This document shows positions 1-12,512 of a stretch of DNA of 64,000 nt, piece after piece. How positions within the stretch are numbered: the stretch's first letter is position 1; every line of letters starts with the position of its first letter. Source of the DNA: Nymphaea colorata (lineage: Eukaryota; Streptophyta; Magnoliopsida; Nymphaeales; Nymphaeaceae); contig NC_045143.1 in assembly GCF_008831285.2 (NCBI RefSeq), forward strand, positions 620,001-684,000, in the 5' to 3' direction. The translations under genes were made by a program, and so were the position numbers. Under the pieces are notes generated by a model. That model did no database searches and was not told the origin of the DNA. It saw only the letters and a list, made by a program, of their open reading frames with translations.

Positions 1-950
1 TTTTGCTGAAAGACATTTAACCAAGGATGGCAGATCAGCATCAAGATGTGCATGATTAGTCTATTTCATGGGTTGGAATTTAGTCTGTCAAAGTGAGTGG
101 ACCCAGCAACAAAGAATGCAGTGGTAGGTTCAATCTTCACCTGCCTCACTCAAGGGAGAGATCAGCTTAACTCTTCACGATCACTTTTTTTTTTATGTAA
201 AAAAAAGTTTGGTGTAATTAAACGGTTGAAGATGGCACGTATAAGTTTATGACATATGCTTTTCATATTATATTTTCTAAACTTCGAATCTGATTTTTAT
301 ATATATATTTTGCTGGACCAAACTCCACCCCTCTACACGACTTGTTTGAGGGTAGGTATTGACTTAGACAGTTCGGCGCCTATGGTGCAGACTTTGTTTG
401 GCTCGATCTGCTTCAATTATTACACCAGCAATCGAACCTTTTTAGCTATGTATTAGCAATATATATTCACATAATCTTATGTAGAATGAGAAAAGAAAAA
501 GAAAAATAAACTTTGGAAATTTTTTTTTAGATTTACCAAGGAAAAAGATGAAGGAATATTCGAATATGTGAAAATAATCATGCCTTAAACGGTGAGACAA
601 TTTCAGAGTTTTCAGTTTCCTGATAAATGTGACAAACAACATGTGCTGCTACCACCAAATTTGGGATCTCAAAAGTTTTCACAAGGAAATCAATGTCAGG
701 GACTTCTGAACTAAAGATTCTCTTAGTTCAGGAACTTGGTCGTTCGCAGGAATATTAATGGGAAGCAGCGAAAGCAAGTAGCAGGGTCGAGGAGAGATGC
801 GCGTCGGTGCTGACAGTGGGAAATACGCAATTCCATGATTCCTTGACCTTGAAATGAGCAAATCTCTCGACCAAAAACAAATCAAACACGTCGTTTTATA
901 AAGAGGGTTCTAAGAAATTTGTTCCCTTGGAACGACACTTTCGGATCATT

Positions 951-954
<4 letters not shown>

Positions 955-983
<29 letters not shown>
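955..983. repeat. (AT)n microsatellite
   Basis: An uninterrupted AT dinucleotide run of about 29 bases in the spacer. Likely length-polymorphic. Confidence 0.9.
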
Positions 984-1120
984 ACGATAACTTGAAATAT
1001 ATTTTTATTTAGTTGTGAATTCATTTTTAAGTCATGGATTTTTATTTTGAAAAAAAAAAATCAGCATTGGTAGCATGCAGTGTCATTAAAATAAGGAATT
1101 GAGCCAAACCCTGAATTAGC

Positions 1121-1210
1121 TGGCTCGCCAATGGCTGGTAAGCAGCATGTCGCTAGTTCAAATCTCACGCCAATGGCTGGTAAGCGGCATGTCGCTAGTT
1201 CAAATCTCAT
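1121..1210 (+). repeat. Two tandem copies of a 42-base tRNA-like unit (possible SINE head)
   Basis: The units at 1127-1168 and 1169-1210 differ at only two visible positions. Each carries gccaatggctggtaagc followed by agttcaaatctc. With the preceding tggctc, the first part resembles an RNA polymerase III A box and the second a B box, about 35 bases apart as in tRNA-derived SINEs. No full tRNA cloverleaf is present. A duplicated SINE head is the best guess; a plain tandem duplication is the alternative. Confidence 0.4.
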
Positions 1211-3518
1211 AGGCATCTCACTTTTGCCAAAGCATGGTAAAGATTACTAGCTATAAAATTTTATATTTTAAAAGTACATCAATATGTAAATAAAAAAAAA
1301 TTCCTGAAAGATCAATGTGAAAGTAAGAATTTTGTTTAAGTCTATGTGGGCAATTGCCCACACAATGCCCATACGAGCATCTGCCCAACTTACCTCACAA
1401 GAAGACGTCATTCTGACTACATGTCTGCGCCATACACAAGCGAACGTGCTCGCACTGACTCATAGATGCGTTAATTTTTTTAGTAACTTTTTATTGCTTT
1501 CGTCGTTTTTATTAAGTATTGTTTTAATAATAAAAAAAACTGGAAACAATCTGTTTGGTTGATTAGAAAAGAGCAAAACCAAAGTTTAATTTAAAATTTC
1601 AAATTTACCTCCATGCTTCCCGGAAAACATGGAAGCCCAGTTTGAACTTTAGGTTTATCATTTTGACCATCATGTGAATAATCTTATTTAATAATCTTCA
1701 GGAAATATTATATTTTTTTCCTATAGCTTCAAGCTTTTTTACTTATTTATTAAAAAGCCACGAACTTATCCATACGCAAAACCACAAAGAACAGTCACTT
1801 TTTATTAACTGCTGACGATTTAAAAGTGATAACAACAATAACAATGTTAAAGCATTGATTTTAACGTTATTTTGAGTGTTTATAAATGACGTTATATTGA
1901 AAATGGTGACAGACTTATGTCAACTTGACGTTTTTAGCCACAGCTTTTCCTAAACAAGCTCCCCAAAAAATGGCTTGGGTTTGACAGTGGCAGAATCCCA
2001 AGGCCGTGAACGTGATTTGAGATCTCGAGATCAGGTCACCAATTATAATAAGAGTTTTGGATTTCTTGCTTGGAAGATGTATAAATTACAGCAAGAATTT
2101 GTCGTCAATCTTGAACGCCAGTTGAGATTTCGGAAGCGTTGGATGAATTACAATAAAGATTTAAGAGCTCTTGCCTGAAAGATTCATGAATTTATAATAG
2201 AATCTTTTCCTGAATTTCAGGTCTCAGATCTTGGCTTCTGAAACCTTGGGGTCAAGTCAATAAATGATAATGCACATTAAGCTTTCTTATTCGAAGGATC
2301 CATGAACTAAAACAAGAATCAGCCTCAATCTGTAATCACACTCTTCCCCTTTCATTTGAACTCCCATTGGGAGAGATTCATGAACTTGGTGGGTAACGAA
2401 GATCCAGAATTGTGGTTCTAAAATCTGTGGTTTGAGAGAACCCTGTGTCAAATCCAATCTTTTGATCTCAAACTCGAGGCAGTCAGTCGCCCTTTAGCGG
2501 CCTCTGTTGCAGAGAAGCCATGGCGAGCCAATGAGTGTTCACGAGTTAGACTAGCAGTCGATTGGTAACTTGGTCATGGAGTTCCGTTCCATTGAAGCTT
2601 CCTGAGGTGCAGTTCTGCCACACTGACCTGAGCGAAACTTTTGAGGGTTCAGTAATTTCTGTCTTTTTGAGAGCTTTCACATAGAAAACAACCACAGAGC
2701 ATGACATATGCAACGAGACGATGGAAAGCAAGGTGCAGAAGTATGACATATGGAAAATGACACAGGGAAACTCAGTGAAACTTTTCAGGGTTCGGGAGAT
2801 AATGAAATTCTTCTCCGAAACTTTTTCCATGGAAGATGAGACTCAGACTTTCGCATCTTCTGTTTTTCCATGTGAAATCGATGTTGAAAAAAATTGTCCT
2901 GAATGAGTTGGAAAGTCCCAAAATATTACAGGGAGATGGATTGAGTATAACGCGGTTGCGCATCGCATCGAATGCCGGTTAACCATCGGAGGGTGTCACC
3001 AAATCCCCTTTTCTGATAAGCCCAAGGTCAGGACCAACGCCGTCTCCGATTTGACAGTCGACGGTAGAATCTCTGCTTTCTTTCTCTTTCAAATCCTCTG
3101 CTCTCTCTCTCTCTCTGTCTCACTTCTGTCTGTGTAACTGGGATTCAGATATCAGAGAGAGAGAAGGAGGGTGCTTTTGAGAAGATGAAGGCCCAAAATA
3201 TCAAAATTTTTCTGTGAGCTGCCCGTAGGCAGTGGGGCCTTCTGCCCGGGCCCACGCGGTCAGCATGGAGGGAAGGGCACCCAGAGAAAAAAAAACTCAG
3301 CTTTTTATACTCCATGATCACGCAACTCTGCTGTTGGTGCTGGCCGGGGCTTAGTTCCCCTTTCTCTCTCTTCTTCCAGCCCCTTTCTGTCTTTCTCTCT
3401 CGCTCGTACATTTTTTGACATCTTTCTTCTTCTCTTGCCCAATTTGGCGATGCCCATGAAGGGCAAATAGAGTGGGGTTGTTGTTCCTTACTGAGTGAGG
3501 GGTGTCGAGAGAGAGAGA

Positions 3519-5780
3519 ATGGGCCAGGGGATGAGTTGCACGGTGAGTGGGGGGAGCCATAGTTGGTTCAATGCAGTTCGGGAAGGGGATGTGGAGACGG
3601 TCGTGTCCCTTCTGGACAGGGAGCCGCTGCTGCTTCTTCAGGCCACCACCACCTACGACAAGCTCTCCGCCTTACACCTTGCCGCCGCCAATGGTCAGCT
3701 GGAGGTCTCTTTCTCTCTCTCTCTCCCTATCTTCCTTCGCTGTGACTTGGTTGGAGTTGCGAACTTGGTTCCTGGAATTTTTGGTTCTCTTGTTTTCTTG
3801 GTTGGTATTTGGATGGGGACTTGAAGGAATCGGATGTTGTACTTCTGATGTGAATCTTTGTTTCTTGATTTTTTTTTGCTTTCAGGTTCTTAGTTTGTTA
3901 CTGGATCGATCGGTTCATCCGGATGTATTGAATCGTCATAAACAGGTGAGGAATCACGTTCTTATTATTACTGATATTGTCATTGTTATTATTACCATTA
4001 ATACTTCTTGTTGTAAAGGTTGGTGCTTCCTTTTTCTAGTTTGGTTGATCTGTTGTTCAGGGTAGTTGTGGTATTCTTTTGTGGCTTGATGTATTTGATC
4101 GAAAATGGTTCAGACTCCCCTGATGCTGGCTGCAATGCATGGGAAGATCTCCTGCGTTCAGAAGCTGCTAGAAGCGGGCGCAAATGTAAGTGTATTTGTC
4201 TCAAGTTTTTTTTCTCTTGATATTTCCATTATGAAACTGTTTGTCCAATTGTCAGCGTCTTTTCATCTGCTCTTGGTGATGACGGAACAGAGATTGAGAC
4301 GGAATGCTCTTTTGATTTTCTTTTCCAGATCTTGAAGTTCGACTCCTCACATGGCAGAACATGCTTGCACCATGCTGCATATTATGGCCATTCAGACTGC
4401 CTACAGGCCATTCTTTCTGCTGCCCATTCCACACCCATCGCTGATTCTTGGTAGGTCTCCTGGAAGATCTTTTAGTCCTGATCATGCTTCTCATAATCGG
4501 TTCAGTATGAACTGAAAACGGAACACCGATTTAAATTTTGATGCATGTTTTGGCTTCGATTAACGAAGATTTCTCTGCTATGCAGGGGATTTGCAAGGTT
4601 TGTTAATGTGAGAGATGGAACTGGAGCCACACCGTTGCACTTGGCTTCTCGGGCTGGAAGGCCTGATTGTGTGCATGTTCTCTTGGACAATGGAGGGCTT
4701 GTTTGTGCATCCACTGGCGGCCATGGGTAGATTCCTGAAATGCCCAATTACGGCTTCTGCGCCTGAACTTGTTTTCCTCTTAATAATATTGAACTTTCTT
4801 TCGTGTTAATTAGCAGAATTTTGGTCAGTGTTCCAGGTAGTACTCCCTTGCATTTGGCAGCGCGGGGAGGGTGTCTGGACTGTGTTCGTGAGCTGCTTGC
4901 TTGGGGAGCAGACCGGCGTCAGCGAGATTCTTCAGGGTATGCTGGCATGGTTTTGTAGTCTCAATTATTTCCTCACAGAGCTTCATTGTTTAAATCATTT
5001 TGTTCTGTTTTACTGGCCTGATCTTTGATCTGAAGCAGCCTAAAGTTTGAATGTCATGCTGGTTTCCCTCTAGTTTTGCAGAAGAACATAATTCCATAGG
5101 CAAGATTCCATGTTATTTTTTTTTCATTTGCTATTTGCCAAGTGTCCTGCTTCCTGTTACTCTACTCCTTGCGTGCTCTCGATCCTTCACGCGTGCAGCT
5201 TGCAAACAGAGAACTAGTTTTAGCAACTCTGGCAGCAATTTCTTAGGAAAGCAAAGAAGAAAATAAGATATACTGATATAACTATGAGATTTTAAGTAGA
5301 TAAATTCATATCCCAAAGAAGGAACCAACATTCACATAATCTGTGAAATCTTGGACCATGATTCTTGGTTATTCCATTAGGCTAAGGGCATGTTAGCGCA
5401 TCAGTATTAGGAGCAGATTTTTTTTCCCGTGAACTATGATGGGAGCGAAACTTTGTGAATTTACATAGCGTCTTGATTAAATGAATGTCATTTGAATGGC
5501 CAACTTTGACGTTTATACGCAGGAGGATGCCATATGCTGTAGCACTGAAGTATAGACATGAAGCATGTGCAGCATTGCTGAATCCCAACTCTGCTGAGCC
5601 ACTTTATTGGCCATCACCCTTGAAGTTCATCAGTGAACTTGATCCAGGTGCCAAAGTCCTTTTGGAGAGAGCTCTCACGGAGGCTAACAGAGCAAGGGAG
5701 AGGGACATCCTAAAGGGGGCTGCTGATTCATCACTGTCTTCTTGCCAATCAGACATCTCTGCGGAGGATAATATTTCGGA

Positions 5781-5832
<52 letters not shown>

Positions 5833-6340
5833 TGTGGTTATAGAAACTCTATGTTGATCCTTTTGCGAGAAAATCTTAATTAGAACTTTCTTGTGCTTTG
5901 GACGCTTTGTTCCTCTTTCACTCATGCAAGTTGTTTTGTTTCTTTTGAATTTTCCACAGGTTAGCGATTCTGAGCTCTGTTGCATCTGCTTCGATCAGGT
6001 CTGCACTATTGAGGTTCAAGACTGCGGACATCAGATGTGTGCCCACTGCACGTTAGCCCTCTGTTGTCACAGTAAACCAAACCCTGTTACATCCTGCTCG
6101 GCCGCACCCACCTGCCCCTTTTGCCGCAGCACCATTGTGCAGCTTGTAGTTGCCAAGCCCAAAATCGATGATGGGGAAAACGATGGCACGTCCAAAAGTC
6201 AAAGGTCTAGACAATTGAGGAGTTTAAGCGAAGGAAGCAGCAGCTTCAAAGGCATATCTGCAGTGGGTTCATTTGGAAAAACTGGCACTCTCACTTCTGG
6301 TAGGATTGCAGATGGCAGTGAGTTGGCGGATAAGCCTTGA
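3519..6340 (+). CDS. XBAT31: XBAT31-like ankyrin-repeat RING E3 ubiquitin ligase
   Basis: Eight exons: 3519-3704, 3886-3945, 4114-4185, 4329-4450, 4586-4726, 4829-4936, 5523-5781, 5960-6340. All borders are GT-AG, phases agree, and they give 442 residues. The N-terminus MGQGMSC fits the myristoylation/acylation motif of the XB3 family, so membrane association is likely. Ankyrin repeats run from about residue 45 to 260 (SALHLAAANGQLE, TPLMLAAMHGK, TCLHHAAYYGHSDC, TPLHLASRAG, TPLHLAARGG). The RING-HC finger is complete, with zinc ligands C323, C326, C338, H340, C343, C346, C368 and C371. Family knowledge: these proteins ubiquitinate partners bound through the ankyrin repeats. The whole chain matches my memory of Arabidopsis XBAT31 and its rice relatives better than XBAT32-35. 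The start is the first ATG giving the conserved N-terminus; an in-frame ATG eight codons upstream is less likely. Confidence 0.93.
5785..5836 (+). repeat. (TC)n-(TG)n compound microsatellite just inside XBAT31 intron 7
   Basis: About 30 bases of TC (5785-5814) run directly into about 22 bases of TG (5815-5836). The tract starts a few bases after the 5' splice site at 5782, so its length could affect splicing of the RING exon. Confidence 0.9.
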
Positions 6341-7311
6341 TGGAAGACGCACCATTTCCACTTATTTTTGCATGAAAAGAGGCCCTGCTGTTTGCTGACC
6401 TGCGGAGTTCTCCGTCCCCCAGAGTTCAGTTTTTTGTGCTGGATGCAAATGCTGGAGGATCTGCTAAATAAGCCAAGTTGGTGGCAGAGTTTAGTTCTTC
6501 GTGAGCCTTCGTAAGTTCGGCCTATGAAGAAGGAAATACATGAAGCTAGCAGGTATTTTTTTTGTCCGCTAATCTGAAACTTCCGTTTCAAAATCTCCTC
6601 AGTTGCCTAAATCCGAAAAGCATTGTCCAGCGGCAGTATTGTTGTATTCTGTGCATATCCGCTTGTCCACGCGCATGCACCTGCAAGCGTGCGTGGGCGT
6701 GCTCGTGTATTTCTCATGCCTGCGCTCTGCAAATAGTATATATGCTTGTATATCCGTATGTTGAGCAATGAGCAAAAGCCATTAAAGAAGGCCATGTAAA
6801 AAAACTTGGTCTCGGTTCTCTTGATTGTGAATCTGAGTTTGCTTCTGATCGTAACAAAGATTGCAGTTCACCCTTAATCACAAAATCAAAAGATTTCAGT
6901 TCTCTTTCTCAAAAAAAAAAAAAAAAAAAAAATTACAGAGGTTAAGATAGCTGAATAGACAGATGCGCCGAAAGAACTCGACGTACAGCAGCAGTTGCTT
7001 CAGAGAGGTTTAATTGTTTGTTGAACAGTTGACGTGATGAGGGAGAAGGAAAGCAGCAGTTACCATGATGCAGACGAATGAATGATCGTACCTAACGTCT
7101 CTCCTGACTCCATGTGGAGTGCGTCTCCTTCGCCTGATGATGATGATGATTGACGACGACGCGCGCCCTCTCTCTCTCTCTTCTCTCTTTTGCTTCTTTT
7201 TATTGGTGGTGGGACGATGGGGAGAGGAAGGAAACCGGAAAATCGATGGCGTCCCTTCACCATCACCCTCGGAACCTGCGCTGGCTTCATCCTCTTCTTG
7301 CCACCTTCTCT

Positions 7312-7570
7312 GTGGGCCCCACGGGCGAAACCAAAAATCTCAGTCCTTTTAGCCAATCCAAAGCGATGTTTCCCCCCCACTGTGGGGCCCACCGGCCTTA
7401 CTAAGGCACCTTCTCTCGCTCAACGCGATTGGCCAGTGGCTTCCATTGGTGGGTCCCTTCCCTATCCTTCGCTCGCTTGCTGGGTCCCAGGTCTCTTCGG
7501 GCCCTCACGTAACGGTTTTTTCCCCTTTTTTTTGGTTTATATTATAACGTTTTTTTGTAGTTTATAAATA
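7312..7570 (+). promoter_or_regulatory. Promoter-like island without an obvious downstream gene
   Basis: Two near-palindromic GGGCCC elements of TCP/site II type (gtgggccccac at 7312-7322, gtggggcccacc at 7382-7393) are followed by ATTGG/CCATTGG boxes (7427-7432, 7443-7449) and a TATA-like tttataaata at 7561-7570, in the order expected of a plus-strand promoter. No convincing coding exon follows before the next gene. It could drive a non-coding RNA, be the relic of a lost gene, or be chance. Confidence 0.35.
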
Positions 7571-8857
7571 AAAGCCCAGCTTTAAATAAAATAAGGAGAG
7601 CTTTCTTTCTCCCGTTCTTTATAGTAGTATATCTTTCAGTTTACGCGGTTAAATATAAAGGTTTTTACAATGATGCTCTGTTCGAAGGATAATTGAACGT
7701 AAAAGTGCGGACCCAGTTTGTGTTTCGAAACCATTAAATCCGTTTTCTAAGTTCGAATACTTTGCATCAAGCCCTCACATGGTAGCTTTCGCTTACCTAA
7801 ACTGTGATTTGATGGTCGGCCGGTGACAATAAATTGTTGTGTTGCAAATTTTATTTATATGATAGAAACAATCCCCTAAGTTTGATGGCACCATCAAGAT
7901 CATAATTATGATGCGCTGCATAGGTAGGATTAGAGCAGCCCGTGCCCGACCATGTCCACAACTTAAGGCTCTGAGCTTCACACGTCTTATTTCATGGGCC
8001 AACCAATGACTTCACTATAAGCCAACACTTGGCCTTGATAGAATCCATATAAAAAAACCTCAATAGGGATGTTAATGGATCAGATTCAGATTTAATGCAT
8101 TTATTATTACAGCATTGAACATATACTAATGTGACTCAAAAGTTTAGGTAACAGAACAATGTATTTCAACCCAACAATTTAATTCGCTGTGATTCAAGCA
8201 GACTATGACAACATTGTTCCTATCCTGTAGTGAGGTTTGAACTTTGAATTCATCGCCAGGTACGTCTACTAAGTAAAGAACGTCCACAGTGAAGAAAAGG
8301 CAGGGAGCCTATCTCCCGCATCGCTCATCGGAAAGAACGTCCACAGCAGTTACATGGTCTGTATGATTAAAGCGAAGAGTAAATTGGAACAGAATCTGAA
8401 CTGCCTATGGAAACTTTTCGTTTCGGCATTTAAGAAAAAATGGCAGCACACTGAACAAGAAAGAAAATCGTGTCTTTGGAAACATGTGTACAAGTGTGTG
8501 GTTTTCTTTGGATTCTCAGTCTCTAAGTGAGAAGCCAATTCAATCAAACGCGATTATTTGCGGCACAATAGCTTGAGCTTCTTCCTGGGACGTGGTATTC
8601 CAAATGTAAAAAAATGACGATAGAGGATTTACGAAAAACCAGCTTCATCACGTCCAGTCGTCTTCTTCCATTATCTCATTTCTGTTAGCATTAAAAATGG
8701 CCCAGATCTAGTGGGAGAGCTTTGTCATCTTTGGATCCAAGACGGCCTCCAATATGTTTAGATTTCCTAGATTCAGATTGCACGCAGCCCGTTGACAAAA
8801 GATCTGGTGATTTATTATTTACTGTTTGTGGTTGGTGGTAGCATCACTTCTAGCTGA

Positions 8858-9013
8858 AAAAAAATTATCGATTTTGGTACATCGACAGTGGGAGGCTGGA
8901 AGAAAGAATCTCTTGTTTTTCTTGGATTTACTGTTCCACTTGCCAAGCTACTAACCAAGAGCTCCAAGAAGTTGCCATCTCCTCGAGACGAACGAGAAAG
9001 ATATGTTGAATAA
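8858..9013 (+). pseudogene. Coding-like 3' remnant, family not recognised
   Basis: An open frame of about 50 codons ends at taa 9011-9013 and reads like real protein (for example ESLVFLGFTVPLAKLLTKSS, then a charged tail PRDERERYVE). A stop lies just upstream at 8855 and no splice-linked exon is seen, so it is probably the last exon or a fragment of a lost gene. I do not recognise the family; it may also be chance. Confidence 0.25.
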
Positions 9014-9145
9014 CTGAGCAACTGGCTGCCCATTATTGATCGCGTAACCATAGTTTCTTTGCCCCTGTTTCACCTGCTAAGCGATTGCGCTTGAACTACT
9101 AAATGTGGTTTCAGTTGCAGCTACATTAGCATGGACCTCAGCTGC

Positions 9146-9240
9146 ATAGCCAAATTGGTCGGGCTAGGAGAATTTAAGCAGCGGATCTCCAGTTCGATCT
9201 CGATAGATGCTATGTCCTTGAACTAAAAAATGGGATGGAA
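9146..9240 (+). repeat. tRNA-like SINE head (candidate)
   Basis: tagccaaattggtcggg (about 9146-9162) resembles an A box and agttcgatctc (9191-9201) a B box, about 40 bases apart. No cloverleaf or acceptor stem is evident, so this is not called a tRNA gene. A tRNA-derived SINE fragment is the likeliest explanation. Confidence 0.35.
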
Positions 9241-9702
9241 GCACAGCGCTGATGTACATTGGACACAGACAGCAACTCAGCTAATGACCTACGAGGGAGG
9301 GTTCACTTTCAAACTCTTTTTTGGGTAGTGGATCACATAAATCCTCTCACTCACCTTGAACTAAATTTTCATGAATATCTAAGTTTCTTTTCAAAATGTA
9401 AGAAGAAAATCAGTAGTAATCAAGTCACCTTTGTCAGGTCCAACTTGCAATTGTCTTCTTATTGTGAGAGGAAAAAAAAAATCCACAAGAAAAAAATAAA
9501 TAAATTGGTGGTGTGAAGTCTCTTTTTTGTTTGCCAAATTCTTTCAACGCCATATGCCAATTGAACAACACATTTAACCGTCGCAGTTCTAAAAAGATAA
9601 CATCAAAGGATCTGTTAAATGGATTAAGAAATGACCTTTCCAGTTAGGCGCCTACAGAGATTTTCAAAATACATCATTCATCATTGTCATCATCATGATG
9701 AT

Positions 9703-9706
<4 letters not shown>

Positions 9707-9738
<32 letters not shown>
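9707..9738. repeat. (CT)n microsatellite
   Basis: A run of about 16 CT dinucleotides preceded by a short (cat)n stretch, about 200 bases beyond the stop codon of the minus-strand gene ending at 9945, possibly within its 3' UTR. Confidence 0.9.
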
Positions 9739-9742
<4 letters not shown>

Positions 9743-9944
9743 GTGATGAAACGAATTGTTTCAGTTTTTTTCTTTGTTCCTTCCTTTTGTGTGTTCTTCA
9801 AGGTAGACAATGTAAATTCTGTGGTCTTCACCAAAAGTCTGTAGAGAAGGATGCCGTCGAAGCCCTTCAAGTGACACAGAAATCTACAGCCTTGACCAGA
9901 AACTGTGAAGAAAGATGCAAGTCACCTAGGATGATACAGAAATC

Positions 9945-12512
9945 TTAGCGTTCAGAAGTGGCAGCTCCAGGCCTGTACTCTCCAATTCCAAGCAGGTCCT
10001 GTCTCCATCATAAACACCAAATACATCAGCTTGTTACAAGTACCATAAGAAAGTTTAATACTGAAGTCTAAATCGAGCATGAAGTTTCTGATTATGTATC
10101 TCAAAAATGCAGCAGCAGACTTGGCACGGATGGACTTACTTGGCATGCTTTATTCTTAGCTCTGGTTTCCGCCGTGCTTGGGATATCATGATTTGGTTTC
10201 GTGAATTTTTTCTCTCCACGTTCGCATGAGCCCCATCCATCTGAGAACCTCCCACCCCTATTAACCAAAACAAATGGGGCAAAAAAATCAAATGGAATGA
10301 AATCTCAATAGAAGATCAGCATGCAGTAAAATGAATCAATTGCACATACTGCATGAAGGCTCTAACAATAAATTCAGCACGCTGGACGTTGCGATTCTGA
10401 TCAATGTCTATCTTCTTGTCCTTAATTTCAAATGAAAGGTTAAAGAAAAACGATATTTTCCTCCATCCTGTAGAAGAACGGCATGTTTCCAATATCAAGA
10501 AGTCTGATGAGGATATAACAGGAAAACGAAAAAGCCATGGTTTCCAATAGTTTACCTGTTTTCTTGATAAAGGGGTGTCCTGCAATCATCGTATAGTCGC
10601 CTTTCTCTAGGATCTGCACAGTGCAAATATCAAATAGGGAATCTAAATTTAGGCCTCTGCAGAAAACTGAAACACAATTCGCTTATCAGGATGTCATGCA
10701 ACGTGCACAATTGACCATCCCGTCCATCACAACCAAATGATACTTAACTAGCCTATAAAACCAAAGGCAGGGATGTCCTTCCCGTTTCCACAAGAGCATT
10801 TAAACTTTAAAGTACGGCTTTCCAATTATGGTTGCATACGGAAGGATAATAAGTTTGAACTGGCATATTTGCCCGGAGATCAAATGCATGCAATTAAGAA
10901 ACTCTCAGCACAGAACATTTTAAAAAAAACTTAATAGCCTTATGCCTTCCTATTTTTCAAGAGGTCACAATCGTTTTCAGAGAGATTACAGAGAAATTCT
11001 TTGGCAGCTAGATTTATCCATGTGAACTGTAGCTGCTATAAGGATGTGGATGCCACATTACATCTTCTAAAGTGTCTGCTAAGAAATCTGAAGTTTCTGA
11101 ACTTAGGTGGTTTAAGCTACCTGGATGCCTAGAACTTTTTCAGTCCAGGACATGTTGGAGAGTTGGCAAATGTTCATAAACAATCAGAAGTGACCAAAGC
11201 TGCAAACTGGATCAGTTGGGACCTAGAGTTGAGACATAGTCATGTTGCTTTTCTCTTACTACTGCATGCATAGAACGGAAATCTACTTCGGTTCCCCGGG
11301 TGAGATATGGTCACTTTGTCAAAAACAGTACCACAAGACATCATTGGCAACAACACGAATATGGAACTAGCTTACACGGATAATTGGAAATTATTTGGTA
11401 TACAGTCTTCAATGAACAAGGATTTTTATATTAAGACCATTGTGTCTGGTTGATGCACTTGTTGTAATCCGAAAGATTATAGTGGCATGTTCGGATCGCA
11501 CAAAAGCATGAGACTTCACCAATTACTGACATAATTTTAGGACCAATCAACCACTTTATGTCCAATTTTGAAAACATTGAGAAGTTTCAAACTAAAAAGA
11601 TTGTACCCACTTATGCTACATATACCAAAAGAAAGTCAAAAGACTTTTGGCTAGCTAAGTCTTCATGGCAACAAATAAATTTCAGTCTCATCACAAACCC
11701 ATACACGCGTTTCTGCAAGAGGAGAAAACGGAAAGTGAAGGTACAGTGAAATGCTTTGGGAGACCATCTTGGAACATGATTACCAAGACAAACTATGTTG
11801 CCAATTAATCACGATTTCCTACAAAACCCATAATCTTCCAAGCCAATCCAATGAAGCAGAAGAGACAATGATAAAATTACAATTCCTGGGTGCAATCTCC
11901 AGTAGAAAAGCCACGATCTTGAAACCATAACTAAGGAGGATAATAAAGGGAAAGATGATTTACCGCCATTGCAGCGTTCTGGTACTGCTTGAAGAGAGAC
12001 ACAGAAGGCATCTTCAAGGACAAGCTATGCTCGAAATTCTCATTTGGCAACCGTCGGTTCGCTTCCATATCGAGGTTTCTCATCACCGGATACATCTCTT
12101 GCACGCCATACCTCTCCGGCACCACTGATGACGACGAATAACCCTGCGATCGCCCTGGATTCCTGTGAATGGCAACAATCTGCTTCCCGCAATCAAATCG
12201 GTCTCCTCCACCCGCCATCCTCATCATCTTCCGCGGCCGGCTCGCCCACGGCTCCTCCAAGACTTCACCGTCCGCAGAAGGACTGCCGCCATCCTCCTCC
12301 ACCGTGTAAGCCGGTCTAGGGTTTTTGCATATTCGTGTGGTAGGGGAAATGGGGGAGACAGAGGGCATCGAAGCATGGTTGTGCTTCAGAGAACTAGGAC
12401 GGCGGGCATGTGAATTAGAGGCCGAGTGGGCAGCGGCGGCGGAGTCGATAACTGCCCACAACTCCGCGTCGTCAAGATCTGTATCGTCCACGGATAGGTA
12501 CACTGATGACAT
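9945..12512 (-). CDS. Conserved plant protein of unknown function
   Basis: Five exons on the minus strand: 12512-11964, 10613-10556, 10503-10350, 10257-10140, 9998-9945. Borders are GT-AG, phases join, and they give 310 residues. The N-terminal exon (183 residues) is low-complexity, starts MSSVYLSVDDTDLDDAELW, and ends with PSVSLFKQYQNAAMA. The rest is compact: ILEKGDYTMIAGHPFIKKT, then GWRKISFFFNLSFEIKDK, NRNVQRAEFIVRAFMQ, GGRFSDGWGSCERGEKKF, and a tail with AETRAKNKACQDLLGIGEY. I remember this C-terminal block as widely conserved in plants but know no assigned function. MSSVYL is chosen as start because the acidic N-terminus fits homologues I recall; an in-frame ATG 54 codons upstream lies at the TATA-like element and is unlikely. 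Intron 1 is 1.35 kb. Confidence 0.85.

Larger units (their letters stand above)
1..3518. other. Intergenic spacer with small repeats, left edge to the XBAT31-like gene
   Basis: I see no credible gene here; the open frames are short and not protein-like. It holds an AT microsatellite (955-983), a duplicated tRNA-like unit (1121-1210), and a loose direct repeat built on gaaactttt.agggttc at about 2631 and 2774. CT-rich tracts from about 3100 to 3400 probably belong to the promoter and 5' leader of the gene that starts at 3519; the string tttttatact near 3302 could be its TATA box, but this is weak. Confidence 0.6.
6341..9944. other. Spacer: XBAT31 3' UTR, orphan promoter-like island, repeats
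   Basis: The first 450 bases or so are probably the XBAT31 3' UTR. A poly-A tract lies at 6911-6932. The GC-richer stretch at about 7100-7570 looks like a promoter without a visible gene (separate entry). A coding-like remnant lies at 8858-9013 and a SINE-like head at 9146-9240. The 1.2 kb between 7620 and 8850 shows nothing I can name. Confidence 0.6.

Noticed and set aside
7150-7567. Three overlapping plus-strand frames
   Set aside because: Frames are open only because of GC content; sequence is promoter-like and the products are low-complexity.
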